From Flavobacterium poyangense (lineage in GTDB: Bacteria > Bacteroidota > Bacteroidia > Flavobacteriales > Flavobacteriaceae), in assembly GCF_011751075.1 (NCBI RefSeq), contig NZ_JAALLN010000021.1, positions 1 to 64,000 on the forward strand: 64,000 bases of DNA, read 5' to 3'. Each line of letters begins with the position of its first letter. Position 1 is the first letter of the stretch. Under the pieces are notes generated by a model, which did no database searches, was not told the DNA's origin, and saw only the letters and a program-made list of their open reading frames with translations. Position numbers and translations under genes: made by a program. Below, piece by piece: positions 31,558 through 41,812 of the stretch.

Positions 31558-34500
31558 ATGTCTATAGAAGATGTTCTTAAAAGTAAAACAATAGAAAAAC
31601 CTTTTGCAAGGTTTAAAAAAGAATTAGAAGAGATTGTAAATAGTGGTTTAGTTTCTAAACTATTTGCAAAAAATAAACTCAAAAAAGAAGTTGCCGAATT
31701 TGGACTTGCATTATTAAAACTCGACGATCATTATTCCGGGGTTTATGTTTCTTTAGGATCTAAAAAATGCAATGTATTTGAAAAGTGGATTAAAACAGAC
31801 CTATGGGAAAATAAAGAGTACTACGATTTGCTGATTTATTTTTTTGGTGAAGAAAATGCAAAGTATGTGAAAAATGCCTGGGATTTACTGCCTCAAAAAA
31901 TATATCAGAGCGGTTACAACAGACGTTCATTCAGAGCGCCAAATAATGAACGGTTTTTATTTGTAAATCAGATCAATTTTATACGTTCCCTAGTTAGTGG
32001 ACCTTTTTTGTATAATTACCCAAATAATATTTATTACGATTTAAGTTTAGAAGATCAGATTCGCTATGACACCGAAATCACAAATCCGGTAAATCAATTT
32101 ATGCTTTGGTCGGCAGCAATTGACAGTGATAATGGCACTTTGTTCCAGTTATTTGAAGACATTATTTTTAATAAAGACCCAAGAGGAAAAGTTTCCCGAA
32201 ATATTATCAAGGCGCTTTTAAACAGCAATAAAAAAGAAGCATGGGAGCTTGTCGGGAAATTATTACTTGCTGCGCAAAGGCAAGAAGGATTACGTCAGAC
32301 GGTTTTAGAAGCATTAGACGAAACCAATGTTGGTGCATTGCAATATATGATTGAGGTTATTATCGAGAATAAATTAACACGATTTTCATCGGTAGTAAGA
32401 GCAATAGATACCTGGACCGGTTTGGGCTGGGAATCTGAAAAAGAAACTACGGTTAGAAATATTATTCAGTTGGCAGCTGATTATTTTGCAAATCCTGAAA
32501 CTTTAGAAAAAGCATTTCAGAGCAAAAACAATAACGAAGTTTACATTGCGCTTTGGGTTCAAGGCGTTTTAGATGTAGAGAAAACAGTTCCGTATTTGCA
32601 TGAGCTACTGGAAAAAGGAACGGTCGAGAAGAAATGCCTGGCTCTAAAATTTGCAGGAGAAACGGGTGATCCTTATATCGAAATGCCATTGTATTTTAAA
32701 GCATTAAATGAAGATAATCTACAAGTTTTAGCTTTTACGATGTCACATTTGAATAGTTTGTTAAATGCAAATGTAGTATCAAAGTATTATACAGATAATG
32801 CAGATTATCCTAATTTCTTCGAAAAAGTATATGCTTTAGCGGAATCGACAACTGTCAAAGAAAAAGTTTTTGAAGGTAAAGTATTTTCGTGGCTAAACGT
32901 AAAGTTTGAAAAAGATTCGCTTTATGCAGCCGCAATTTATCTGATAGGTGATAATAAAGAAAGGTTAGAACTTGTACTTAATCAGTTTGAAGGTTTGTCT
33001 ATTAACCTAAGAGAAACACTTACTAAGGATATATTGAAAGGGTTTTACAGTTATTCTTATTACGCTATGCGAAGCGATGATGAAGAGGCTAAGAAGTTGC
33101 CAACCGATTTTCAAAAAAACTTTGCACTCAGAATTCTAAAAGACAGAGGAGAATCGATTGTTGCATCTGCGATTAATGTTCTGAAGAACGTTGCATTAAA
33201 TGAGGAAGAATTAGAGGTGTTTCAGGAATTATTTAAACGCAAAAATTCTAATTTAAAGAAAAACTTAACCCTGATTATTTTAAAGCAAGAAGATCATAAT
33301 ATAGTATTGTTTGTAAATGGTATGCTGGAAAAAGGAGATTTAGAACAACGCATGTCTGTTTTAGATTTGATGCTTCAATTGCAAAAAAGTGACAGACTTG
33401 AGGAAAAAGTAAACGAGTGGGTCAAAGTTTATGCTGCCCGTCCAAAAATTACAGAAAAAGAAACCAAGTTTTTAGAACAGTTAGAACCTGAAAAAAAGAA
33501 AGATATCCTGAGTGTAGAAAACGGCTATGGATTTTATAATCCAAATGAAGTAACGTCTTATGCATTGCCAAAACCAGAAGAGGATTCTTTGTATGCTAAA
33601 ACAGTAAAAGCGGAACAGTATGGTTTTTCTAAACCAATGGTGCATATAAAAGCCGAGATTGCTAAGCTTTACGGGCTATTTGAAGAGTACAAAGATTACG
33701 AATACGAAATTGAATATTATGATAATACCAGAACAACGGTACTTCTGGGCAATCAATTTAGTGAGATAAAAAAATTAACAGATAAACCTACTAAGGAAGA
33801 AATAGAAAATAATTATCCGTTGTATCAGGTTTGGTCGGATTGGTTTACTAATTCCGGACTGGTAGAAAGAGACTTGTTTTTAATGACTCTGGTAGTAAAT
33901 TGCGACCGAAAACTATGGAGAGATTTTCTCGACAAGTATGTGTTTTATTACAAGGACCTATTGCCAAACCCGATAAAAAATGGATACGATTGGAATAATC
34001 CAATCCTGAAAATTCTGGAGGCACTAAAGTTAAATTATCCATTTAAAGAAAAAGAAGATTTTGTTATTGATGCCTGTAGCGCTTTATTTTCTAATCTGCC
34101 CGAATCTGTTTTAGAATACGAACATAAACCGGGGAAGAATGAATATTATTACAGCAGTGACAGAAACAATAATGGATGGCAGAATCAGGGCTATTTTAAT
34201 GTATTTCTCCATAGTATTAATTTGGAGAGTTTAACAGATGAACAGAACAAAAAGGTCTGGAACTTATACAGATGGAGACAATTTAATGGTTTAAAGCAGA
34301 ATGCTGAACTAAATAGACCTCCTATTCATTTGTACTGTATTGCTTTTGAACAAAAAATAATTACGGAAGGGGAATTGTACGAAGGTATTTTGGAAGGAGA
34401 GAGAATTAAAGTCCTGACAGGAGAGAAAAGACATTACCAGCATTATGGAAGTGAAGGATTAATTAAAAGATTTCCGTTTTTGACTCCAATGATTGATAAA

Positions 34501-36633
34501 ATCAGAGAAACATTTTTGGATATTGAAGTAAAAAGAGGAGATTCTAATACTTCAGTTACGCACTTGGTTCAGAGTTTTCAAAAAATATACGGAATCAACC
34601 GTTTTGTTGACCTGCTTACGGGACTTGGTAAAGCTAGTTTGTACAAAGGGTATATTTATTCCTGGAGCTACACCGATTTAAACAAGCAAAAGTTGTTCAG
34701 TTTTCTATTAAAAAATTGTTATCCGTTGCCTTCCGATTCGCAAGAAAGATTTAATGATTTTATTAAGAAAGCGAAAATAACAGAGGAAAGACTGATTCAA
34801 TCTGCTATATATGCACCTCAATGGCAGAAATATATCAGTAAATATTTAGATTGGAATGGACTTGACGAAGGAATCTGGTGGCTTCATGCGCATACCAAAA
34901 CGACAAGTTACAGTGCGACGAATGCAGAATTAGAAAGTGAAGTAGCTAAGTTTTCGGCTTTAGATCTGCAGGATTTTAAAGATGGCGCAGTAGATAAAAA
35001 TTGGTTTATATCGGCTTATAAGCAATTGGGTAAGACAAGATGGGAAATGTTGTATGAATCGGCAAAATATGTAACAGACGGCAATGGTCACAGAAGAGCC
35101 AGAATGTATGCTGATACACTTACCGGTGATCTTAAAATTAGAGAAGTAACAGCAAAAGTCAAAGATAAAAGAGATCAGGACTATTTACGAGTGTATGGTT
35201 TAGTACCGTTAAGTAAAACCAGTCCGGAGAAAGATATTTTGTCTCGTTATGAGTATCTGCAACAGTTTAAAAAAGAAAGCAGGGAGTTTGGTTCTATGAA
35301 ACAAACCAGCGAAGCATTGGCGTTAAGAGTGGCGTTAGAGAATTTGGCACGAAATGCCGGTTATCCCGATCCTGTACGATTGACCTGGGCGATGGAGACC
35401 AAACAGGTTCAGAATATATTGTCGAAAGATACTAATGTAACGATAGACGATACAACAGTAAGTTTGGTAATTGATAAAGAAGGAAAAACAGATTTGGCAA
35501 TTTTAAATCTGAAAACGAACAAAGAATTAAAAGCCATCCCACCAAAAATAAAAAAAGAAAAAGCAATTTTAGAATTGACAGACTACCGAAAAACCATGCG
35601 TGAGCAATGGGTGCGGTCTAAGAAAGGGCTGGAAGAAAGCATGATTCGAGGGGATGAATTTTTGTTTGCAGAAATGCAAAATCTTTTTGAACACCCTATC
35701 ATTTCCAAGCATCTTGAGAAATTAGTTTTTATTTCAAATGACAATCAAATTGGTTTTTATGTGGAAGGGAATCTGATCTCTGCTTTAGGCGAAGTTCTTT
35801 ATTTGAATGAGAAACAAACTTTTAGAATTGCACATTGTTACGATTTGCATAAACAAAATGTCTGGACTGATTTTCAAATGTATTGTTTTGATACAAAATT
35901 GAAACAGCCTTTTAAACAAGTATTCCGAGAATTATACGTTCCAACTCCGGATGAGTTAAAAGAGAAATCAATTTCAAGAAGATATGCCGGCCATCAGGTT
36001 CATCCGAAACAAACGTTGGCTTTATTGAAGAATAGAGGATGGAAAGTGGATTATGAAGAGGGGTTGCAAAAAGTTTTCCATAAAGAAGGATATCAGGTCA
36101 AAATGTATGCACTGGCAGATTGGTTTTCGCCTGCAGATGTAGAAAGTCCTACTTTAGAGACCATTCAGTTCCATTCTTTAAAAGAGTATAAGAATATTGC
36201 TTTTGAAGACATTAATCCACGTGTTTTCTCAGAGGTCATGCGTGATATCGATTTAGTGGTAAGTGTTGCACATGTTGGAGGAGTAGATCCGGAAGCGAGT
36301 CATTCGTCAATAGAAATGAGAGCAGTTTTACTTAGAGAAACATTGCGATTGTTTAAAATTAAGAATGTTGAGATAAAAGAAAATCATGCCTTGATAAAAG
36401 GAGAAATGGCAAATTACAGTGTTCATTTAGGAAGTGCGGTGGTACATCAGGTTCCTGGAAAATACCTGTCGATTCTGCCGATTCATTCGCAACACAGAGG
36501 ACGTTTGTTCCTTCCGTTTGCAGATGATGATCCAAAATCTGCCGAAGTTATGTCTAAAGTTCTTTTGTTTGCCAAGGACAGTGAAATACAAGATCCGACA
36601 ATTTTAACACAAATTGATAAGATATTCGCTTAG
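31558..36633 (+). CDS. Giant DUF4132 (DUF5724/DUF4132) protein
   Basis: A 1691-aa cytoplasmic protein. The long N-terminal and middle part is helical with HEAT-like pairs (for example AWELVGKLLLAAQRQEGLRQTVLEAL). The C-terminal about 450 residues contain the DUF4132 hallmark LALRVALENLARNAGYPDPVRLTWAMETKQV, then WVRSKKGLEESMIRGDEF and YAGHQVHPKQTLALLKNRGWKV. MolR/YehI-like relatives have no established biochemical function. A cupin- or protease-type catalytic motif was not found. Start ATG at 31558. Confidence 0.82.
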   Translation: MSIEDVLKSKTIEKPFARFKKELEEIVNSGLVSKLFAKNKLKKEVAEFGLALLKLDDHYSGVYVSLGSKKCNVFEKWIKTDLWENKEYYDLLIYFFGEENAKYVKNAWDLLPQKIYQSGYNRRSFRAPNNERFLFVNQINFIRSLVSGPFLYNYPNNIYYDLSLEDQIRYDTEITNPVNQFMLWSAAIDSDNGTLFQLFEDIIFNKDPRGKVSRNIIKALLNSNKKEAWELVGKLLLAAQRQEGLRQTVLEALDETNVGALQYMIEVIIENKLTRFSSVVRAIDTWTGLGWESEKETTVRNIIQLAADYFANPETLEKAFQSKNNNEVYIALWVQGVLDVEKTVPYLHELLEKGTVEKKCLALKFAGETGDPYIEMPLYFKALNEDNLQVLAFTMSHLNSLLNANVVSKYYTDNADYPNFFEKVYALAESTTVKEKVFEGKVFSWLNVKFEKDSLYAAAIYLIGDNKERLELVLNQFEGLSINLRETLTKDILKGFYSYSYYAMRSDDEEAKKLPTDFQKNFALRILKDRGESIVASAINVLKNVALNEEELEVFQELFKRKNSNLKKNLTLIILKQEDHNIVLFVNGMLEKGDLEQRMSVLDLMLQLQKSDRLEEKVNEWVKVYAARPKITEKETKFLEQLEPEKKKDILSVENGYGFYNPNEVTSYALPKPEEDSLYAKTVKAEQYGFSKPMVHIKAEIAKLYGLFEEYKDYEYEIEYYDNTRTTVLLGNQFSEIKKLTDKPTKEEIENNYPLYQVWSDWFTNSGLVERDLFLMTLVVNCDRKLWRDFLDKYVFYYKDLLPNPIKNGYDWNNPILKILEALKLNYPFKEKEDFVIDACSALFSNLPESVLEYEHKPGKNEYYYSSDRNNNGWQNQGYFNVFLHSINLESLTDEQNKKVWNLYRWRQFNGLKQNAELNRPPIHLYCIAFEQKIITEGELYEGILEGERIKVLTGEKRHYQHYGSEGLIKRFPFLTPMIDKIRETFLDIEVKRGDSNTSVTHLVQSFQKIYGINRFVDLLTGLGKASLYKGYIYSWSYTDLNKQKLFSFLLKNCYPLPSDSQERFNDFIKKAKITEERLIQSAIYAPQWQKYISKYLDWNGLDEGIWWLHAHTKTTSYSATNAELESEVAKFSALDLQDFKDGAVDKNWFISAYKQLGKTRWEMLYESAKYVTDGNGHRRARMYADTLTGDLKIREVTAKVKDKRDQDYLRVYGLVPLSKTSPEKDILSRYEYLQQFKKESREFGSMKQTSEALALRVALENLARNAGYPDPVRLTWAMETKQVQNILSKDTNVTIDDTTVSLVIDKEGKTDLAILNLKTNKELKAIPPKIKKEKAILELTDYRKTMREQWVRSKKGLEESMIRGDEFLFAEMQNLFEHPIISKHLEKLVFISNDNQIGFYVEGNLISALGEVLYLNEKQTFRIAHCYDLHKQNVWTDFQMYCFDTKLKQPFKQVFRELYVPTPDELKEKSISRRYAGHQVHPKQTLALLKNRGWKVDYEEGLQKVFHKEGYQVKMYALADWFSPADVESPTLETIQFHSLKEYKNIAFEDINPRVFSEVMRDIDLVVSVAHVGGVDPEASHSSIEMRAVLLRETLRLFKIKNVEIKENHALIKGEMANYSVHLGSAVVHQVPGKYLSILPIHSQHRGRLFLPFADDDPKSAEVMSKVLLFAKDSEIQDPTILTQIDKIFA

Positions 36634-36803
36634 AATAAATACATTTTTGGCTGAAATGAAAGCAAAAAAGCTATATATCAATTGTCTATAAGGCAATGTA
36701 ATGATCGTTCAGTGGGAGGATTTCCTGCTGAGAATTATGGATGTGGTAGGGGTTTTTTAGAATTGAAGCGTAAAATGTAGTTTTAAATTCAACATAAATA
36801 TAG

Positions 36804-36833
36804 AAAGCGTCCTGATATCAGGGCGCTTTTTTT
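36804..36833 (+). terminator. Hairpin with T-run downstream of the DUF4132 gene
   Basis: AAAGCGTCCTGATATCAGGG pairs on itself (stem 36804-36814 with about 36817-36827), followed by T7. It lies 170 bp after the DUF4132 stop. I see no gene in between. Confidence 0.75.
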
Positions 36834-36868
36834 GGAGTATAAATTATTTCTTATGTTAAATCGAAAAT

Positions 36869-36928
36869 GTCAGGCTGAGCGAAGACGGGCTATTTGGAAC
36901 GAGGGCTTCGGCTTCGCTCAGCCTGACA
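36869..36928. repeat. 60-bp palindromic element
   Basis: TGTCAGGCTGAGCGAAG (36869-36885) is the exact inverse of CTTCGCTCAGCCTGACA (36912-36928). Confidence 0.85.
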
Positions 36929-37015
36929 ACCGTTTTGCCTGACAATCGGTTGTTAATTGTAAATAGGGCGTCTAATTTATAGAACTTAGGAAGTTATTTA
37001 TGAACTAAAAACTAA

Positions 37016-37046
37016 AAAAGGACTGTCTATGAAAGACAGTCCTTTT
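37016..37046 (-). terminator. Terminator of the acyl-CoA synthetase gene
   Basis: AAAAGGACTGTCT and AGACAGTCCTTTT form a 13-bp stem; T-rich on the minus strand side. 24 bp past the fadD stop. Confidence 0.85.
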
Positions 37047-37069
37047 AGATACAGTAACAATTAAGTCCT

Positions 37070-38848
37070 TTAATTATTTCCGTAGATTTTAATATAAAGA
37101 TCGTTGTAGATTTCTTTTATAATTTTACGTTTCAGTTTCAGCGTAGGGGTAAGTTGTCCGCCATCGATAGACCATACATCCGGAGTTAATTCAAAACGTT
37201 TGATTTTTTCCCAGTGGCCGAATTTTTCGTTAATGCTTTCTACTTCTTCATCGATACGTTTGATTACTTGTGCATTGGTGGCGATTTCGCTGGTTGAGTT
37301 TCCTAAAGTAATTTTATGGATTTTGGCCCATTCTTTTACGAATTCAAAATTAGGTTGAATAAAGGCTGCCGGCATTTTTTCGCCTTCACCAATAACCATG
37401 ATTTGCTCAATAAAACGGGATTGTTTCATTGCGTTTTCAATTAATTGAGGAGCAATGTATTTTCCGCCTGAAGTTTTGAACATTTCTTTCTTACGATCGG
37501 TAATTTTAAGGAAACCTGCGGCGTCGATTTCTCCGATATCTCCGGTATGGAAATAACCGCCTTGTAAAGCCTCTGCTGTTTTTTCAGGATCTTTGTAGTA
37601 GCCTAACATTACATTAGGTCCTTTGCAAAGAATCTCACCGTCTTCGGCAATTTTTACTTCAACGTTGTTGATTACTTTTCCAACAGTTCCAATTTTGAAA
37701 CCTCTGTTTCTTTGATCGTTTACTGCAATTACAGGTGATGTTTCAGATAAACCGTAACCTTCCATAACCGGAATCTCTGCTGCTGCAAAAACTCTTGTTA
37801 ATCTCGGTTGTAAAGCGGCACTTCCCGAAACCATTAAATCCAGATTGCCTCCTAAACCTTCTTTCCATTTGCTGAAAATTAGTTTACGGGCAATTTTTAA
37901 CTGAAATTCATACCAGGCTCCATTAACTCCGTATGGCTCATATCTTAAACCTAAATCAATAGCCCAGAAGAACAGTTTTTTCTTGATACCGGTTAATTCA
38001 GCTCCTTTGGCATAAATTTTATCGTAAACTTTTTCTAAAAGTCTTGGAACAGCTGTCATAACAGTTGGTCGTACTTCTTTTAGATTGTCACTGATTTTAT
38101 CAATAGATTCCCCAAAATAAACCGAAACACCATAATATTGATAGATGTATAAAATCATTCTTTCAAAAATATGGCAGATTGGTAGGAAGCTTAAAGCTGT
38201 ACTTTTCCCCGGATCAAAAGGAATTCTAGGGGAACTGTCTAAAACATTTGAAACAATGTTTCTGTGCGAAAGCATAACCCCTTTTGGTCTTCCTGTCGTT
38301 CCGGATGTATAAATAATAGTCGCCAAATCATCGGCTTGAATGCTGTCTTTTCTGGCCTCAACTTCAGACTGATTGCTTTCGTCTGCACCCAAAGTCAGTA
38401 ATTCTGACCAGTGTTTGCAACCTGCAATTTCATTAAAAGAATACACGTCTTTTAAAGTCGATACATTGGCCTGAATTGCTTTTACTTTCTGATATACTTC
38501 GTCGTCAGAAACGAAACAGTAAATACTTCCACTGTGGTTTAAAATATATTCGTAATCCTCTTCGGATATAGTGGGATAAATCGGAACGTTTTGTGCACCC
38601 GTTTGTAAAATACCAATATCCATGATATTCCATTCGGTGCGGTTGTTAGAAGTGATTAAAGCAATTTTATCATCTTTCTGAATGCCCATGCGCAATAATG
38701 CTCTAGAAACAGCATTTGCTTTAGCAATATATTCCTGGCTTGATGTTTTTTCCCAGGTTCCATTTTTTTTGGTCGCTAATGCAACCGGAAGATTATAAGT
38801 CTCTTGTTGATAATAAGGAAAATCAAAAAGGCGTGTGATTGAAACCAT
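37070..38848 (-). CDS. fadD: Long-chain fatty-acid-CoA ligase (AMP-forming)
   Basis: Activates fatty acids to acyl-CoA through acyl-AMP. 592 aa with the AMP-binding P-loop TIIYTSGTTGRPKGV (about 182-196), MEGYGLSETSP (about 364-374), GYFHTGDIG and the C-terminal KITDRKKEMFKTSGGKYIAP hinge. It belongs to the long-chain synthetase group often annotated FAA1-like. It stands alone with its own terminator, 31 kb from the beta-oxidation cluster it would feed. Confidence 0.92.
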   Translation of the reverse strand: MVSITRLFDFPYYQQETYNLPVALATKKNGTWEKTSSQEYIAKANAVSRALLRMGIQKDDKIALITSNNRTEWNIMDIGILQTGAQNVPIYPTISEEDYEYILNHSGSIYCFVSDDEVYQKVKAIQANVSTLKDVYSFNEIAGCKHWSELLTLGADESNQSEVEARKDSIQADDLATIIYTSGTTGRPKGVMLSHRNIVSNVLDSSPRIPFDPGKSTALSFLPICHIFERMILYIYQYYGVSVYFGESIDKISDNLKEVRPTVMTAVPRLLEKVYDKIYAKGAELTGIKKKLFFWAIDLGLRYEPYGVNGAWYEFQLKIARKLIFSKWKEGLGGNLDLMVSGSAALQPRLTRVFAAAEIPVMEGYGLSETSPVIAVNDQRNRGFKIGTVGKVINNVEVKIAEDGEILCKGPNVMLGYYKDPEKTAEALQGGYFHTGDIGEIDAAGFLKITDRKKEMFKTSGGKYIAPQLIENAMKQSRFIEQIMVIGEGEKMPAAFIQPNFEFVKEWAKIHKITLGNSTSEIATNAQVIKRIDEEVESINEKFGHWEKIKRFELTPDVWSIDGGQLTPTLKLKRKIIKEIYNDLYIKIYGNN

Positions 38849-39018
38849 GTTTAAAATATTGAATTTTATTGCAAATTAAATAAAAAAATGATGGAATTTT
38901 TAATTTTGTAGAATTTTATGGCAAAAATTGTAACTACTATTAAAAATCAACGAAAACGTTTTCTTTTCGATAGTAAATTTTCAAAAAATCAAGAAATGTT
39001 TAATTTTTGGCCCTCAAA

Positions 39019-39453
39019 TTACTGCACATGAAAATCTTCATATGTTTTTACTCTTTCTCCCATCAAGAACATTTTCTTCTTTATAAAATGGATGGAAAGT
39101 TGTGTATAATTCCATTCGTCACTGTCATTTGTTCTGTACCAAAAGGTATAAGATGCACTATTGAAACCCTCTTTAAAAACGGCAACACCTTCCTCTGTAC
39201 ATTCAACGCCCCAATTTATCTTTTTTTTACTTAAATCGTCATTCTGAATTACACCTGTTCCGTCCGGATTTAGAACTGTACTGGGTTCTTTTTTTCCAAT
39301 TGGTAAATAAGTTCCTTGCATCGGATAGGGAATAGTTGTGGTGATATAACGTTCGCGACCTTTGTAAACAATTTTATCGATGGCTATATCTTGCGAATAG
39401 GATTTTGTAACAATAAAAAATAAGGCAAAAATAAATGCTTTTACAATTTTCAT
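39019..39453 (-). CDS. Unknown secreted protein
   Basis: 144 aa with a signal peptide (1-21, ending KSYSQ). The mature part is small and beta-rich, with TTTIPYPMQGTYLPIG and WYRTNDSDEWNYTQLSI. No family recognised. A single gene between fadD and the Crp-like regulator, on the minus strand. Confidence 0.55.
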   Translation of the reverse strand: MKIVKAFIFALFFIVTKSYSQDIAIDKIVYKGRERYITTTIPYPMQGTYLPIGKKEPSTVLNPDGTGVIQNDDLSKKKINWGVECTEEGVAVFKEGFNSASYTFWYRTNDSDEWNYTQLSIHFIKKKMFLMGERVKTYEDFHVQ

Positions 39454-39917
39454 TCGATGTAGGTTTTAGTTTTTTGGAGTTGCAAAAAAACTTTGTAGGT
39501 TTTTAGCGAATATAGTTTAAATTTCATTAAAAAATGAATCCAGATTAGAAGAATGAGATTTTTTTAAATATTTCATTTTCAAAGTATAATTATAGTATAG
39601 GAAACAGTTCCTTTTAATGGTGTTGTTTTTAGCGGATTTGAAAAAGGACACAAAATAGCAGGGGATAAGAAAGTCAGGCTATAGCTAATTTTCTCATATG
39701 ATAAAGATTATTTGCGGAATTGGGAATGCCAGAACTAACTTTAGATGCTGTTGAATTAATTTTAAATTTCCGTTTAATTCAATATTTATGTAGTCTTATG
39801 GTCACATATGGTACTCAATTATGCAGTTTTTGATTCGGAGAATAGGAATTTTTTGCAATTTCATCATAAAGACGAGAAATATGTTTTAATTTTATAGTAA
39901 TCTTCAACTTATCAGAT
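39454..39917. other. 464-bp gene-free AT-rich stretch
   Basis: Lies between the divergent secreted-protein and Crp-like genes and should contain both promoters. I found no convincing TTTG/TAnnTTTG pair, hairpin or repeat in it. Confidence 0.4.
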
Positions 39918-40490
39918 ATGCAGGATGATTTTCAAAAGTATGGTGCGCTTTTTCAGGTTGATCTTGCTCATTTTGATGTTTTTTTTGGTTTACTCAAGAG
40001 TGTGACATTAGAAAAATCCGAATTCTTTTTGCAGCAGGGAGAAACATGTCAGTATCTTGGTTTTGTGAAAAACGGTTTGATGAGAAGTTATTACAATAAC
40101 GAAGAGGGAAATGATATCAGTTTTAAATTCCATTTTAATAATCAGTTTTTTACAGATTATGAAAGTATATTATGTGATAAGGAATCAAAATTGAATATAC
40201 AGGCCATTCAAAAATCGGAGTTGCTGCTTTTGCATAAGAATGATTTAGAAAGTTTATATCTAAAGGAAGCCTACTGGCAGGAATTTGGACGAAAAATGGC
40301 TGAAAAAATATATCTCGATGCCAAAAAGAGAATTGAAGACCTACTTTATTATTCTCCGGAGAAAAGATATATGAATTTATTAAAGGAAAATCCTCTGGTT
40401 TTTCAGGAAGTTCCGCAAAAATACATTGCCGGTTATTTAGGTATTACTCCCCAATCTCTAAGCAGAATACGAAAACGAATTTGTAATTAA
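39918..40490 (+). CDS. Crp/Fnr-family transcriptional regulator
   Basis: 190 aa with an N-terminal cyclic-nucleotide-binding-like jelly roll (FFLQQGETCQYLGFVKNGLMRSYY...FKFHFNNQFFTDYES) and a C-terminal helix-turn-helix, PQKYIAGYLGITPQSLSRIRKRI. The binding pocket lacks the usual cAMP-contacting RxS motif, as in many Bacteroidota members that sense other signals. It lies 325 bp upstream of an alpha/beta hydrolase gene on the same strand, which may be its target. Confidence 0.88.
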   Translation: MQDDFQKYGALFQVDLAHFDVFFGLLKSVTLEKSEFFLQQGETCQYLGFVKNGLMRSYYNNEEGNDISFKFHFNNQFFTDYESILCDKESKLNIQAIQKSELLLLHKNDLESLYLKEAYWQEFGRKMAEKIYLDAKKRIEDLLYYSPEKRYMNLLKENPLVFQEVPQKYIAGYLGITPQSLSRIRKRICN

Positions 40491-40815
40491 CTCAAGTTGC
40501 TAGTTGTAAAATGTAAAATGTAAAATGTGAAATGTAAGAAGTAATAAGTTTTGTTTAATTCATTACGATCTTACTTTGTGCGGACATATGGTTGCTTCGG
40601 ATCATTGAAATACATTAACAATTCATCTAAATTCTATCGCTTCGTCTAAAGGTAAAAAAACGTTGATTAAAGTATAGGCCCTTTCTGATCGGCATAACAC
40701 ATTTTACATTTTACGTTTTACAACCAATAACTAGCAATTTGAATTAATTAACTTAAGTGAATGTTTATCGGTTTTTGAGTTATTAGTTTTGTTTAAACAA
40801 TTTAAATTAAATATT
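40491..40815. repeat. TGTAAAA-type short tandem repeats and gene-free stretch
   Basis: A run of TGTAAAA/TGTGAAA units (about 40505-40540) and its inverse ACATTTTAC (about 40700) lie between the regulator and the hydrolase. The same heptamer family is found at 53694-53730 and 63465-63490. Nothing else seen in this stretch. Confidence 0.6.
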
Positions 40816-41508
40816 ATGGCAACTACAGATTTAACTATTATTTTGGTTCATGGCGCTTGGGGAGATGGTTCGCATTGGCAACACATCATACCGGCATTGC
40901 ATAAGAAAGGGTATAAAGTAAGAAGTGTTCAGAATCCTTTAACGTCTTTGACTGATGATGTTCAGAAGACTAAGGATTTAATAGACGCGCAGGAAGGTAA
41001 AGTACTTTTGGTAGGACATTCATACGGAGGTTCTGTAATTTCAGGTGCAGGAAATCATGACAAAGTGGTGGGTCTGGTTTATATTGCTGCATTTGCTCCG
41101 GATAAAGGTGAAAGTTTAGGAAGTATATTTGCAAGACGCGAACAACCACAAGGAGGTGCAAGTATCTATCCTGATAATAAAGGTTTTTTATGGATTAAAT
41201 ACGATGAGTATCACAAAAGTTTTTGTGCCGATTTAGATGAAAATGACACCTTAGTAATGTCGTTAGCGCAAAAACCTATTCATGGTACTTGCTTTGGAGA
41301 AGAATCAGGAGAGCCTGCGTGGAAGAATAAACCAAGCTGGTATCAAATCTCAGCTCATGATCATATGATTCCTCCTGCAACGCAAAAAGAAATGGCAGAA
41401 AGAATGAATCCTAAAAAAATCATTGAACTGCAAGCGAGTCATGCCTCTTTGGCATCGCACCCTAAAGAAGTTTTGGAATTTATTCTCGAAGCAGCACAAT
41501 CTGTTTAA
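40816..41508 (+). CDS. Alpha/beta hydrolase
   Basis: A 230-aa serine hydrolase: ILVHGAWGDGSHW (oxyanion loop), nucleophile elbow VGHSYGGSV with the catalytic Ser near residue 72, and C-terminal QASHASLASHP carrying the catalytic His. Similar proteins are annotated as salicylate-esterase/hydroxynitrile-lyase-like hydrolases. The substrate is unknown. The ATG at 40816 is chosen; a TTG 27 bp earlier is less likely. Confidence 0.85.
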   Translation: MATTDLTIILVHGAWGDGSHWQHIIPALHKKGYKVRSVQNPLTSLTDDVQKTKDLIDAQEGKVLLVGHSYGGSVISGAGNHDKVVGLVYIAAFAPDKGESLGSIFARREQPQGGASIYPDNKGFLWIKYDEYHKSFCADLDENDTLVMSLAQKPIHGTCFGEESGEPAWKNKPSWYQISAHDHMIPPATQKEMAERMNPKKIIELQASHASLASHPKEVLEFILEAAQSV

Positions 41509-41770
41509 GAAAGAAATTAATAAGCAAGGACTTTTGGTTCATAATAATGAAGTACTTGTTGTTTAATTGAAGAATTATGCACAAAAAGAAATCCATTTAA
41601 TCAGTGCAATCTGTGGCTATTTTTTTTGCCACAGATTAAAAGAATTAAAATGATTATTTCTTAGTTTAAAAAAAAATAATTCGTGAAAATTTGTGCAATT
41701 TGTAGCTTATTTTGAATAGGTGCTAATTTTCGCAACTCTCTTAAATCAAGGGATCAGATCAATAACAAAA
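41509..41770. repeat. Palindromic intergenic repeats (GCCACAGATTAAAA and AATTCGTG families)
   Basis: CTGTGGCTATTTTTTTTGCCACAG forms a hairpin at about 41610-41634. It is followed by AATTCGTGAAAATTTGTGCA (about 41680), related to 30766-30834. No gene seen. Confidence 0.55.
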
Positions 41771-41800
41771 AAAAACGTCCGAAGAAATTCGGACGTTTTT
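41771..41800 (-). terminator. Terminator of purL
   Basis: AAAAACGTCCGAA-GAAA-TTCGGACGTTTTT, a perfect 13-bp stem, 12 bp past the purL stop. Symmetric, so it can act in both directions. Confidence 0.9.
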
Positions 41801-41812
41801 GCTATATAAATT

